The notes under the pieces were generated by a model. The model made no database searches and was not told the DNA's origin. It saw only the letters and a list, made by a program, of their open reading frames with translations. Shown here one piece after another: positions 9,373 to 17,747 of a DNA stretch of 64,000 bases. Every line of letters begins with the position of its first letter. Position 1 is the stretch's first letter. The position numbers and the translations under genes were made by a program. Source of the DNA: Lachnospiraceae bacterium (GTDB lineage: Bacteria > Bacillota > Clostridia > Lachnospirales > Lachnospiraceae); assembly GCA_017532145.1 (NCBI GenBank), contig JAFXJR010000046.1, forward strand, positions 19,493 to 83,492, written 5' to 3'.

Positions 9373-9417
9373 TTTTGCCTGATGCTCCTTCCCTACTTCA
9401 GATATCAAAAAAACAAA

Positions 9418-9440
9418 GGTATTCTATCTTATAGAATACC
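9418..9440 (-). terminator. terminator-like hairpin in the GNAT leader
   Basis: The perfect arms GGTATTCTAT and ATAGAATACC around 3 bases are followed on the minus strand by TTTGTTTTTTTG. This has the form of an intrinsic terminator for minus-strand reading. It sits only about 45 bases before the GNAT start, and the next gene upstream is on the other strand. It may be an attenuator. Confidence 0.6.
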
Positions 9441-9442
9441 CC

Positions 9443-9596
9443 GTTACCATTCACACATTAGCCAGCTGACCTGTAAATAGTAACAGGCATCGCCTGCCTA
9501 TCAAGTCGCCTACGGCGAGGCAGGCGATGCATGGGCTGAATTTACCGTTCTCTCCACGCCCTGCAGCAGAGTGCGTGGCATCGTGTGAAAAGTAAC
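9443..9596 (+). repeat. R5 repeat, copy a
   Basis: A 154-bp element with near-matching inverted ends GTTACCATTCACAC and GTGTGAAAAGTAAC. A strong internal hairpin is made of GCATCGCCTGCC and GGCAGGCGATGC. Its right part, read on the minus strand, matches 33691-33762 (CACGCACTCTGC, GGAGAGAAC, AGCCCAT). It is non-coding. Confidence 0.8.
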
Positions 9597-9698
9597 AATA
9601 CCACCATAGACAAGACGATAAAACTAACGGTTGCTACAGCCTTAATCTTTTGGTAAAATATATCATAAAACAATTTATATCAGAAGGGAAGTAAAACA

Positions 9699-10220
9699 AT
9701 GGCACAGAATCCTATTGTTACATTTACCATGGAAAATGGGGATGTGATTAAAGCAGAACTTTACCCGGAAATCGCCCCCAACACCGTCAATAATTTTATC
9801 AGTCTGATTCAGAAAAACTTCTATGATGGACTTATTTTTCACCGAGTTATCCGGGGCTTTATGATTCAGGGAGGAGACCCGGAAGGAAGTGGAATGGGTG
9901 GACCCGGCTACAGTATTCCGGGAGAATTTTTCCAAAATGGTTTCGATAATCCTTTACAGCATGAAGATGGAGTACTTTCTATGGCAAGGAGTATGCACCC
10001 GGATTCTGCCGGCTCCCAGTTTTTTATTATGCATAAAAATTCTCCTCATCTGGATGGGGCCTATGCTGCCTTTGGACGGGTAATTGAAGGTATGGAAAAC
10101 GTCAATAAGATTGCCGAAACGGATACCGACCGCTCCGACCGGCCTTTGAATCCTCAAATTATGCAAACTGTTACGGTAGAAACCTTTGGCACGGACTATC
10201 CAGAGCCTGAAAAGGTTTAG
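9699..10220 (+). CDS. ppiB: cyclophilin-type peptidyl-prolyl cis-trans isomerase
   Basis: A 173-residue single-domain cyclophilin that catalyses cis-trans isomerisation of prolyl bonds in proteins. It has no signal peptide, so it is cytoplasmic. Family motifs are clear: FHRVIRGFMIQGGDP (catalytic Arg), GSQFFIMHKNSPHLDG and AAFGRVIEGM. The start is preceded by AGAAGGGAAG. It is read alone, and a strong hairpin follows at 10370. It is the only plus-strand gene in this part apart from the damaged symporter. Confidence 0.95.
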   Translation: MAQNPIVTFTMENGDVIKAELYPEIAPNTVNNFISLIQKNFYDGLIFHRVIRGFMIQGGDPEGSGMGGPGYSIPGEFFQNGFDNPLQHEDGVLSMARSMHPDSAGSQFFIMHKNSPHLDGAYAAFGRVIEGMENVNKIAETDTDRSDRPLNPQIMQTVTVETFGTDYPEPEKV

Positions 10221-10369
10221 TATGTTCATTTTTTGTTCATATTTATTTTAAAATTTCTTTAATTAGATAACATTCTTTGGACATTTCTTTTATGTATACT
10301 AAGTACATAAGTTAAACAAAGCAATGAGCCAATAACAGTTAGCATATTTGAATAACTTTTTCATAATAC

Positions 10370-10396
10370 ATGCCAGGCAATTTTTTTGCCTGGCAT
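10370..10396 (+). terminator. terminator after ppiB
   Basis: ATGCCAGGCAA and TTGCCTGGCAT form an 11-bp perfect stem around five T, followed by CCTCCCTTTTATTT. It is about 150 bases after the ppiB stop. Confidence 0.75.
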
Positions 10397-10419
10397 CCTC
10401 CCTTTTATTTAGAATATAT

Positions 10420-10493
10420 GTAACTATTCAGTAGGTCTGCACACTTATCGTAGCAGTATCCATGTGACGGTGAGGGTGCTGATGAACCGTTAC
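10420..10493 (+). repeat. R1 repeat, copy d (short)
   Basis: A 74-bp unit from GTAACTATTCAGTAGGTCTG to GATGAACCGTTAC. It has the family interior GCACACTTATCGTAGCAG and GGTGAGGGTGCTGA, but lacks the GGAAAACGTAG block of longer copies. Confidence 0.85.
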
Positions 10494-10591
10494 GAATATA
10501 TTTTTTCATGGGAGTTTCGTTAACGCTACAAGATATACAATCACAGTAATATTCTGCTGTCAAAGCTGATTACCATTAATAAACAAAGGAG

Positions 10592-11374
10592 GTGTATCAT
10601 GGCAGATGCCGATGGATACCTGTCAGGCTGGCAAATGGTTTCTTTTGGTCTTCCTTCCATGAACAGGATATGGAAATTTTTATCCAGACAATCAAGGACA
10701 TAAATAGTGTCTTGAACAGTTTTATTTGGGGGCCAGTGATGCTGGCTTTTTTTCTGTTTGTAGGACTGATGTTTACCCTGCGGCAAGGAGTTTCCCGAGG
10801 AGTCTTTTCCAATGAAGCCGGTTTGGGTTCTTCTATTATGGCACATTCTGCCTCTAATGTAAAAGAACCGGTGATACAGGGGATGTGGGGTATCTTTGAA
10901 GTATTTGTGGATACCTTGATTGTCTGTACGATAACTGCACTGACAATTCTTACCTCCGGTGTCTATGATTATACAGAGTATGCTAAATATATCGGTACTA
11001 ATTTACCTGAACATTTAGCCAGTGGTGTAGCGTTGACCAGCTTAGCCTTTGAATCTGTCTTTGGTTCCTTTGGCAGCCGCTTTATCTCCATTGCCATTAT
11101 GCTATTTGCCTTTACTACTATTCTGGGCTGGTCCTACTATGGAGAAAGAGCTGTAGAATATCTATTGGGACTAAAAGCAGTCTTTATGTATAAGATTATC
11201 TTTATTCTGGTCATCTTCCTGGGCTGTAATGCCTCCCTTAGTCTGGTAGTGAATCTTTCTGATACCTTTAATGGATTTATGGCTCTACCCAACCTGATTG
11301 CCATTACTCTGCTTTCAGGAGAGGTAATCAAGATGACAAAAGACTATCTGTCTAAGATGAAAAAAGACAATTAG
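10592..11374 (+). pseudogene. internally deleted sodium:alanine symporter (AGCS family)
   Basis: From the ATG at 10670 the frame encodes 234 residues. Residues 1-40 match the N-terminus of AGCS carriers (INSVLNSFIWGPVMLAFFLF, then TLRQG). The next residues (SRGVFSNEAGLGSSIMAHSA) belong to a conserved motif normally found past residue 200. The middle transmembrane segments are therefore missing at a junction near 10787, although the frame is kept. Full-length carriers have about 450-480 residues. A good ribosome site (AGGAGG at about 10588) serves an ATG at 10600 that leads only to a 32-residue peptide in another frame. Transport function is very unlikely. A hairpin terminator follows at 11409. 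Confidence 0.85.
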
Positions 11375-11408
11375 AACATCTGCTTTAACACTATATGTTC
11401 ATGATAAA

Positions 11409-11441
11409 AAAAGGAACTGGTGCAATATGCTGGTTCCTTTT
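11409..11441 (+). terminator. terminator after the symporter remnant
   Basis: AAAAGGAAC and GTTCCTTTT form a 9-bp stem with a T-run at the 3' arm, 35 bases after the stop of the deleted AGCS gene. Confidence 0.7.
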
Positions 11442-11463
11442 CAGGCTTATTTGAGTGGTGACT

Positions 11464-11632
11464 ATTTAACCGAATCCAGGAAGTCCCCCACTTCAAGTAT
11501 GCTGAGTACTAAGTGGCGAACACTATTTCGTAGTGAAACCGCTTTGACTACAGAAATAAGCTTGCATTCAGTTAATTCATATTTGATGTACTCAGTATAC
11601 GTAACATGAGGGACTTCCTGGATTTGATTAAA
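11464..11632 (+). repeat. R4 repeat, complete copy
   Basis: About 169 bp with inverted ends ATTTAACCGAATCCAGGAAG(TCCC) and (GGGA)CTTCCTGGATTTGATTAAA. The interior (CTGAGTACTAAGTGG, GATGTACTCAGTATACG) has further inverted pieces. Single ends of the same family occur at 46965 and 56689. It separates the symporter remnant from the DUF1189 gene and is non-coding. Confidence 0.85.
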
Positions 11633-11642
11633 ACAGAGCTGC

Positions 11643-12434
11643 CTAATCAATAGCATGAATACTATCCAAAGGCTTTTTTTTCATTTCTTTGATTGCCAGA
11701 GCAATCCACACCACCGATATACCAAAATTAATCAAAAAAAAGTAGGGAATTGTTAGGGAAAACAGCTTTAACACTCCCTTAATCAGTAAGGGAAGAGTTC
11801 TGGCATAGATACCCAGCTGATACAACTCTCCGAAGGTAAGATTGTAATTCATCAACGCTGCCACAACCATACCAATCAAAGCCACAAATAATACTCCAAA
11901 AAAGAATAACAAGATAATCCATAAACATCCAAAAACCATAATCAGAATCAATACCAAATAGTAGGTAGAAGCCAGTCCCATTAAATTCTCCTTGGAAAAT
12001 TCCAGCCCCAGGTCAGAATAAAGCATTGAGGCAATCTCTCCCTTATTCTTCATCAACATTTTTTGGGAGTTCATCAAAAGAATATTGCTGTAGGCAGCAT
12101 TCTCTCCCGACATCAATTCCTCTCCCTCTCCTAATTGGTAATCCTCATTGGTATCTATATAGATATAGGTACCCATATAATCATATTCAAAGCTTTCCTC
12201 CAGCCAAAGCCTTCCATTTTCCAGCTTAAAATCTGGTACATATTCCCTTACCAGTCTGACGAAACCACCAGTAATCGAATGAAATCTGGCAAAAGGAAAA
12301 ATCCAGGTTAAAATAAAATACAGCAGCATTAGCAAAAGCCCGAAGCAGAATACCTTTCCCTTTCTGTTTCTCAGAAACCCTCCATAACTTTTAAAGTCAT
12401 AGATAGACAGCAGCATTTCCTTAAAAATATTCAT
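11643..12434 (-). CDS. DUF1189-family membrane protein
   Basis: About 263 residues from the ATG at 12434 (MNIFKEML), which has AAGGAG upstream; a GTG at 12464 would add ten residues. The protein begins FKEMLLSIYDFKSYGGFLRN and has a first membrane segment (about residues 31-50). An extracellular region of some 110 residues with Asp/Glu-rich stretches follows, then two or three closely spaced hydrophobic segments. The layout matches DUF1189 proteins, often found beside maltodextrin genes in Firmicutes. No function is established and no sugar genes are next to it here. It is read alone between R4 and the fba terminator. Confidence 0.8.
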   Translation of the reverse strand: MNIFKEMLLSIYDFKSYGGFLRNRKGKVFCFGLLLMLLYFILTWIFPFARFHSITGGFVRLVREYVPDFKLENGRLWLEESFEYDYMGTYIYIDTNEDYQLGEGEELMSGENAAYSNILLMNSQKMLMKNKGEIASMLYSDLGLEFSKENLMGLASTYYLVLILIMVFGCLWIILLFFFGVLFVALIGMVVAALMNYNLTFGELYQLGIYARTLPLLIKGVLKLFSLTIPYFFLINFGISVVWIALAIKEMKKKPLDSIHAID

Positions 12435-12475
12435 CCTGTAGCTATACTCCTTTTCTATTATCACATTTCAACACA

Positions 12476-12504
12476 AAAAGGCTGTCCAGAATGGGCAGCC
12501 TTTT
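12476..12504. terminator. bidirectional terminator between fba and the DUF1189 gene
   Basis: AAAAGGCTGTCC and GGGCAGCCTTTT form a 12-bp stem with a 5-base loop and T-runs on both strands. It mainly ends the fba transcript, 22 bases after its stop. Confidence 0.85.
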
Positions 12505-12526
12505 CAGGTATAAAACTAATCTTAAC

Positions 12527-13393
12527 TTATTCAGCTTTTCCTACGGAACCAAACAGCTCCATTTTCTCTTTTACAGTAGCCTTGATTGCTTCATATCCGG
12601 GAGCAAGCAGCTTACGAGGGTCAAATCCCTTCCCCTGCTGATCCTTTCCTTCTTCAATATATTTACGTGTAGCTGCTGCAAAAGCCAGCTGGCACTCTGT
12701 ATTTACATTAATCTTTGCCACACCCAGAGAAATTGCCTTCTGAATCATATCTGCCGGAATACCGGTACCACCATGAAGCACCAGAGGCATATCACCAGTC
12801 AACTGCTGAATGGCATCCAGAGTCTCAAAGGAAAGTCCCTGCCAGTTTTCAGGATACTTACCATGAATATTACCGATACCTGCAGCCAGGAAGTCGATAC
12901 CCAGATCAGAAATCTGCTTACATTCCTGAGGATCTGCACACTCGCCTGCTCCTACTACACCGTCTTCCTCTCCACCGATAGAGCCAACCTCTGCCTCAAT
13001 GGAAATTCCCTTGGAATGAGCAGCCTCAACCAGCTCCTTGGTTTTTGCTACATTTTCATCGATAGGATAGTGAGAACCATCAAACATTACAGATGAAAAG
13101 CCTGCTTCAATACACTTATAGCAATGCTCATAGCTACCATGATCCAGATGGAGTGCTACCGGAACTGTAATATTCTGATTCTTCATCAGACCGTTTACCA
13201 TACCTACTACAGCGTCATATCCGCCCATGTACTTTCCTGCTCCTTCGGAAACACCCAGAATAACAGGAGAGTTATTTTCCTGTGCAGTCAAAAGAATCGC
13301 CTTTGTCCACTCAAGATTGTTGATGTTAAACTGACCTACTGCATAATGTCCGGCTTTTGCCTTTTTAAGCATTTCTGCTGCTGAAACTAACAT
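12527..13393 (-). CDS. fba: class II fructose-bisphosphate aldolase
   Basis: A 288-residue zinc enzyme of glycolysis that splits fructose 1,6-bisphosphate into dihydroxyacetone phosphate and glyceraldehyde 3-phosphate. Family motifs include LEWTKAILLTAQENNSPVI, the metal-binding ALHLDHGS, SIEAEVGSIGGEEDG and LVLHGGTGIP. The start at 13393 (MLVSAAEML) is chosen because GGAGG lies eight bases upstream and the length then fits the family. An upstream extension to 13492 has no support. It is read alone with its own terminator. Confidence 0.96.
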   Translation of the reverse strand: MLVSAAEMLKKAKAGHYAVGQFNINNLEWTKAILLTAQENNSPVILGVSEGAGKYMGGYDAVVGMVNGLMKNQNITVPVALHLDHGSYEHCYKCIEAGFSSVMFDGSHYPIDENVAKTKELVEAAHSKGISIEAEVGSIGGEEDGVVGAGECADPQECKQISDLGIDFLAAGIGNIHGKYPENWQGLSFETLDAIQQLTGDMPLVLHGGTGIPADMIQKAISLGVAKINVNTECQLAFAAATRKYIEEGKDQQGKGFDPRKLLAPGYEAIKATVKEKMELFGSVGKAE

Positions 13394-13513
13394 TGTATCT
13401 ACCTCCGTATACAAATTTTGCTTTTGACAACCCAGACTGACTAAGCCTGCAGCTGCCATGCTTTCAAAATTATCTAATTCATTATAACGCATTCCCTCAA
13501 AAATGCAAATAGT

Positions 13514-14419
13514 TTATTTAGCAGGAATCCTTATTTTTACTGCCTGTCTGTGATTTTCAATCCAAACCCGCCTGTGATTGCCTCCAAATTCCCCATCGGT
13601 TGTCCAGGGAATCTCCTGCTTAGACTCAAAATCGATACGGGAAGTCTTAAAACAATACATATACTCTGAATTTATATTACTATTTAACAGAGCAGTAATT
13701 ATTGCGTTGATTTCCAGCGGATTGGAGGGCTTTTTAATCAAAGTCACCTCAAATTGACCATCATCCAGCTCCACACACCGTCCGGTAATTCTCCGAAAGC
13801 CTCCTACAGAAACAGAGTTAGTCACCATGCCGAAGATAAACTCATCCTCCATACAGACTTCTTCTCCCTTTTCCTTTCTGTAGTTTACCTTCAAATGATA
13901 AAAGCGAATAGAAGATAATCGCTTCATCCCTTCCAGAATATAGGCCATATGTCCCAACAGATTTTTACTTTCCTGACTGGTTTCATAGGAAACGTCCGTA
14001 AAAAGCCCAAAGGCTGCAATATACACAAAGCATTCCTCATTAAAAGCACCAATATCACAGGCATAGTCCCTGCCTTTGACAATATCCCGAGCTGCCAACA
14101 GCATATCCCGGGGCAGTCCCAGGCTTTCGGCAAAATCATTGGTACTCCCTGACGGAATATAGCCAACTGGTAAATCCAATCCGCTTTTTACTACACCACT
14201 CATCACTTCATCCAGGGTACCATCCCCTCCCCCACATACCAGCAGGTCAAAATTCCTTCCTCTCTCCTGTACCTGGCAGCAGGCATCCCCTTCCTTCTGT
14301 GTGGGATAGACTGTCACTTCATATCCAGCCTTTACAAAGATATCAATAATCTCAAACAGTTTGTGCTTAATTTTTGCCTTTCCCGCACGAGGGTTAAATA
14401 TAAATAAAAGCTTCTTCAT
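13514..14419 (-). CDS. diacylglycerol/lipid kinase family protein (YegS/BmrU-like)
   Basis: A 301-residue cytoplasmic lipid kinase homologue. The N-terminal nucleotide-binding part shows FNPRAGKAK and the signature CGGGDGTLDEV, followed by GYIPSGSTNDFAESL, which is typical of the DAGK catalytic domain. The C-terminal beta-rich domain ends in TTDGEFGG, also conserved. Members phosphorylate diacylglycerol, sphingosine or related lipids with ATP; the true substrate here is unknown. It lies downstream of crh, separated by a hairpin terminator, so it is probably a separate unit or partly read through. Confidence 0.9.
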   Translation of the reverse strand: MKKLLFIFNPRAGKAKIKHKLFEIIDIFVKAGYEVTVYPTQKEGDACCQVQERGRNFDLLVCGGGDGTLDEVMSGVVKSGLDLPVGYIPSGSTNDFAESLGLPRDMLLAARDIVKGRDYACDIGAFNEECFVYIAAFGLFTDVSYETSQESKNLLGHMAYILEGMKRLSSIRFYHLKVNYRKEKGEEVCMEDEFIFGMVTNSVSVGGFRRITGRCVELDDGQFEVTLIKKPSNPLEINAIITALLNSNINSEYMYCFKTSRIDFESKQEIPWTTDGEFGGNHRRVWIENHRQAVKIRIPAK

Positions 14420-14452
14420 CCAGCTTCCCCAATTCTCTGTTTTACAAAAATG

Positions 14453-14472
14453 GGAGCATCCTCAGATGCTCC
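14453..14472 (-). terminator. terminator after crh
   Basis: GGAGCATC and GATGCTCC form an 8-bp stem with a 4-base loop. On the minus strand CCATTTTTG follows. It is ten bases after the crh stop and marks the end of the murB-rapZ-whiA-crh unit. Confidence 0.75.
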
Positions 14473-14481
14473 TTTCTATCA

Positions 14482-14742
14482 TTATATACTGCCATTTGAC
14501 AGATAGTTCTCAATATCTGCTATTGCCTGCTGCTCATCTGCCCCATCAGCAATCACCTTCACCTCCTCACCACTGTCCATTCCCAGGCTCATCATTCCCA
14601 TAATACTCTTGGCATTCACCTTTTTCCCTTCTGCCTCAATGTAAATAGAGCATTCATGTCTGCTTGCCACCTGTACCAACAGTGCTACCGGTCTGGCCTC
14701 CAGCCCTGTGGGAAGCTGAATCTGCATCGTTTTCTCAATCAT
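14482..14742 (-). CDS. crh: HPr paralogue without catalytic histidine (Crh)
   Basis: An 86-residue HPr-fold protein. In HPr, residue 15 is the histidine that carries phosphate from PEP (motif GLHARP). Here the motif reads GLEARP, so Glu replaces His15 and PTS phosphotransfer is impossible. Ser46, the HprK target, is kept exactly in place (NAKSIMGMMSLG). This is the definition of Crh in Bacillus, which carries Gln15 and acts with CcpA in carbon catabolite control. It sits directly after whiA (11-base gap, AGGAGG site), the same neighbourhood as Bacillus crh, and hprK is 4 kb away. A role as a regulator only is inferred. Confidence 0.88.
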   Translation of the reverse strand: MIEKTMQIQLPTGLEARPVALLVQVASRHECSIYIEAEGKKVNAKSIMGMMSLGMDSGEEVKVIADGADEQQAIADIENYLSNGSI

Positions 14743-14753
14743 GATTTTCCTCC

Positions 14754-15695
14754 TTATCCTCTGATCTTATCAGCAATTTCACTTAACTTTCTCAATCTAT
14801 GATTCATGCCGGACTTTCCTACCGGAAAATCCAGCTTCTGCCCCAGTTCCTTTAAGGTATCATCAGGGTATTGTAATCTTATTTCTGCTGTTTCTCTTAA
14901 GCTGTCAGGCAGATTCTGAAATCCATAATGATCCCTGACGAGGAGGATATCCTCAATCTGTTTGGTTGATGCATTAACCGTCTTGGTAATATTAGCCGTC
15001 TCACAGTTTACTTTTCTGTTAATGGAATTGCGTACCTCTTTGACGATTCTATAGTTTTCAAAATTCATCAAGGATATATGAGCTTCCATTATATTCAACA
15101 AATCCACTATACCGGCGCCCTCTTTTAGATACACCACATAGTATTTTTTTCTGATAACGATTTTTGCTTCTATGTCAAACCCCTGTATCATCTGACGCAG
15201 CTGCTCTGCCCCTTCTTTATCGGTACAGACAAACTCCAAATGATAGCTTTTTTCAGGATCACTCATGGAACCTACGCACAAAAAAACTCCTCTTAAAAAC
15301 GCCCTCTTACAGCAGACATTTTTAATGAGCAGAGGATTAATTCCCTTCTTCTGTGCCTTAGCCATCCCTTCCTCATCATTCATCCTGACGGATTGAAGAA
15401 TCTTTGTTACCTTCTCCCTTCCTTCTGCAATGGTGATGTATGTATGGCCTTTTCCCTCATCATAGCCGGTTTCTAAAATACCAGTATCTATATTATATGT
15501 TTTTTCCAATAATGTAAAGCATTTTCTTATTACTGCTTCATTTTCTGTTTGTAGACAGAGAACAGGACTCCCTTCCGCAGTCGTCCTCCATCTGCCCAAA
15601 AAACATAGGATTGCCGCCATCTCAGCCAGCTGACAATGCCTGGATGTGCTAATCTGTCTGGATAATTCCTCTTTTACTTCTCCTGAAAAAGACAT
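14754..15695 (-). CDS. whiA: WhiA, DNA-binding regulator
   Basis: A 313-residue protein with an N-terminal LAGLIDADG-like domain that has lost nuclease function and a C-terminal helix-turn-helix (about 220-310: RETAEIRLQYPDDTLKEL, GKSGMNHRLRKL). WhiA controls sporulation in actinobacteria and cell division and metabolism in Firmicutes. The start MSFSGEVKEELSRQ is the usual one. The gene begins two bases after rapZ stops, so the two are translated together. The yvcK gene often found between rapZ and whiA is absent. Confidence 0.96.
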   Translation of the reverse strand: MSFSGEVKEELSRQISTSRHCQLAEMAAILCFLGRWRTTAEGSPVLCLQTENEAVIRKCFTLLEKTYNIDTGILETGYDEGKGHTYITIAEGREKVTKILQSVRMNDEEGMAKAQKKGINPLLIKNVCCKRAFLRGVFLCVGSMSDPEKSYHLEFVCTDKEGAEQLRQMIQGFDIEAKIVIRKKYYVVYLKEGAGIVDLLNIMEAHISLMNFENYRIVKEVRNSINRKVNCETANITKTVNASTKQIEDILLVRDHYGFQNLPDSLRETAEIRLQYPDDTLKELGQKLDFPVGKSGMNHRLRKLSEIADKIRG

Positions 15696-15697
15696 GT

Positions 15698-16558
15698 CTA
15701 TACCCCTTGCTTCACATCCCTGTGGTAAATTTTCAGTCCATAGTCTCCCTGATTTTCCAGCCGCCCATACAGCTCATTGGCCAGTGTAACGCTTCTGTGC
15801 TTTCCACCAGTACATCCAATTCCTACTACCAGCTGATTTTTTCCCTCCTTTACATAGTTGGGAATCAAAAAGCGAATCATTCCTTCCAGCCTGTCCAGAA
15901 ATTCACCTGCCTCCGAAAATCCCATCACATACTCCTGTACTCCTTTGTCGTTTCCCGTCTGAGGACGAAGCTCGTCAATATAATAGGGATTAGGCAGAAA
16001 GCGAACATCAAAAACCAAATCTACATCTGCAGGAATTCCATGCTTAAATCCAAAGGAAAGTATCGTTACCATCAGACTGTTATACTCCCTGTTATGAACA
16101 AAAATACGCTCAATTTCCCCCTTCAGCTCCCTCACCAGCAGGTTGGAGGTATCAACCACATAATCTGCACTGCTCTTAATCTCTCTTAGAATTTCTCTCT
16201 CCCTACAGATACCTTCCTCCAATCTGCCTTGTGGAGAAAGAGGATGGACTCTTCTGGTTTCCTTGTACCGTTTCAGCAGTACCTGGTCGGATGCATCCAT
16301 AAAAATAATCTCATACTTATAATCTGTTTTCAACTTCTGCAATGCCTTACAGGCTTCTTCAAAGGGCTGATCTGCTCTTACATCCAGCCCCAGTGCCACC
16401 CTTCCCAGCTCCGAATTAGGTGCGGCTATCAGCTCTGCAAACTTTTCGATTAAAGGCACAGGAAGATTATCCACACAGTAAAATCCCGCATCCTCCAGCA
16501 TCTTTAATACGGCACTCTTCCCTCCACCGCTCATCCCTGTCACGATTACGAATCTCAT
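15698..16558 (-). CDS. rapZ: RapZ, nucleotide-binding protein (YvcJ)
   Basis: A 286-residue P-loop protein. Walker A is GMSGGGKSAVLKML near the N-terminus. The C-terminal domain has the conserved IGCTGGKHRSV. In enteric bacteria RapZ directs decay of the GlmZ RNA and senses glucosamine-6-phosphate. In Firmicutes the homologue YvcJ hydrolyses GTP and ATP and its role is less clear. It forms one unit with whiA (2-base gap) and murB upstream (24-base gap), linking it to cell-wall precursor supply. Confidence 0.95.
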   Translation of the reverse strand: MRFVIVTGMSGGGKSAVLKMLEDAGFYCVDNLPVPLIEKFAELIAAPNSELGRVALGLDVRADQPFEEACKALQKLKTDYKYEIIFMDASDQVLLKRYKETRRVHPLSPQGRLEEGICREREILREIKSSADYVVDTSNLLVRELKGEIERIFVHNREYNSLMVTILSFGFKHGIPADVDLVFDVRFLPNPYYIDELRPQTGNDKGVQEYVMGFSEAGEFLDRLEGMIRFLIPNYVKEGKNQLVVGIGCTGGKHRSVTLANELYGRLENQGDYGLKIYHRDVKQGV

Positions 16559-16582
16559 TTGTTCTTCCTCCGCCTATGTATC

Positions 16583-17494
16583 TTAAAATTCTCCTAAATA
16601 GATAACTTCCCTTTCCAGTGTAACACCAAATTTCGTCTTGACCCGCCGCTGTACCTCCTCTATGACTTCCCGAATATCGGCTGCTACTGCATTTCCTTTA
16701 TTGATAATAAATCCACAATGCTTCTCCGATACCTGGGCTCCACCTATACGAAAGCCCCTCAACCCTGCATCCATAATCAGCTTTCCTGCAAAATAGCCTT
16801 CCGGACGCTTAAAAGTACTTCCTGCACTGCCATATTCCAAAGGCTGCTTTTCCCGTCTTTTCTCGGTCAGCTCCTCCATCCTGCCCGTGATTTCTTCCCT
16901 GTCACCATGAGCCAGTCGGAACATCACTTCCAACACGATAAAGGGTCTGTTTTTTATTACACTGGAACGGTAACCAAATTCCATAGTGGCATTATCCAGG
17001 ACAAGTATCTCTCCATCCCGGTTCATTACCTCTACCGTTTCCACGATTTGCTTCATTTCTCCGCCATAGGCTCCTGCATTCATGACGATTCCCCCGCCTA
17101 CGGTACCTGGAATACCAGAGGCAAATTCCAGGCCTGTCAGTCCGCTGTCCCTGGCTACGATTGCCGTCTGGGACAGAAGAACGCCTGCCGGAACCTTCAT
17201 CCGATCATCCTCTACCTTTACACTACCCATAGTACTTTCCAGCTTAACGACGATTCCCTGATATCCCTTGTCACCTACCAGAAGATTGCTGCCGTTACCC
17301 AACAGGAAATAATCCTGCTCCGTGCGTTGCAGAAAAGGGACCAGCTTCATCATCTGCTCCTTACTGGTAACTTTAAGCAGGCATCTTGCTTTTCCCCCTA
17401 CCCGAAAGGTAGTATGTTTACTCATCGGCTCGTCAAATAAAATATTGTCCTCTGGTATTATTTCTTTTATATAATCATAAATTGAAGAGTTCAC
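16583..17494 (-). CDS. murB: UDP-N-acetylenolpyruvoylglucosamine reductase
   Basis: A 303-residue FAD enzyme that reduces UDP-GlcNAc-enolpyruvate to UDP-MurNAc with NADPH, the second committed step of peptidoglycan synthesis. Motifs seen: THTTFRVGGKA-type start (HTTFRVGGKARCLLKV), FLLGNGSNLLV, GIPGTVGGGIVMNAGAYGG, and catalytic YGSAGSTFKRPEGYFAG near residue 220. Length and motifs fit the type IIa enzymes of Firmicutes. It is the first gene of the murB-rapZ-whiA-crh unit. Upstream lies a block of stacked repeats, which must contain or displace its promoter. Confidence 0.96.
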   Translation of the reverse strand: MNSSIYDYIKEIIPEDNILFDEPMSKHTTFRVGGKARCLLKVTSKEQMMKLVPFLQRTEQDYFLLGNGSNLLVGDKGYQGIVVKLESTMGSVKVEDDRMKVPAGVLLSQTAIVARDSGLTGLEFASGIPGTVGGGIVMNAGAYGGEMKQIVETVEVMNRDGEILVLDNATMEFGYRSSVIKNRPFIVLEVMFRLAHGDREEITGRMEELTEKRREKQPLEYGSAGSTFKRPEGYFAGKLIMDAGLRGFRIGGAQVSEKHCGFIINKGNAVAADIREVIEEVQRRVKTKFGVTLEREVIYLGEF

Positions 17495-17516
17495 CTTTGG
17501 CTCCTGTCCGTTTTAT

Positions 17517-17580
17517 ATGATGTTGAGGTCAAAAGGTAGCAAGCAACCTTGTATTGGCTTTATAACCTTTTGACCCTAGT
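17517..17580 (+). repeat. R2 repeat, copy c (short form)
   Basis: Only about 64 bp between the R2 ends ATGATGTTGAGGTCAAAAGG and CCTTTTGACCCTAGTAC. The long interior of copies a and b is replaced by some 25 other bases. Its right end merges into the start of the R3 copy that follows. Confidence 0.8.
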
Positions 17581-17737
17581 ACATCAAATAATTAATCACT
17601 GATACCTTGGCTGAGGCGTGGTTTTCAGCGTGCATAGCAAAAAACGCAGGCATAGTGGTGCTACGCTGAGGCTTTTGCTGTATGCCTGGGAAAGCACAGA
17701 CTAGTCAATAGGCAATTAATTAATATTTGGTGTACTA
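17577..17737 (+). repeat. R3 repeat, copy a
   Basis: About 161 bp with inverted ends TAGTACATCAAATAATTAAT and ATTAATATTTGGTGTACTA. An inner hairpin is formed by GCATAGCAAAA and TTTTGCTGTATGC. It is highly similar to 63440-63603. It is non-coding. Confidence 0.9.
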
Positions 17738-17747
17738 GTATCTTTAT

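Noticed and set aside
10600-10698. Small protein gene from the ATG at 10600 with a strong ribosome site
   Set aside because: It encodes just 32 residues with no recognisable pattern and overlaps the damaged symporter in another frame, so it is noted under the symporter only.
13394-13492. Longer N-terminus for the aldolase
   Set aside because: The extension has no match to the family, and AGGAGG lies directly before the start at 13393.
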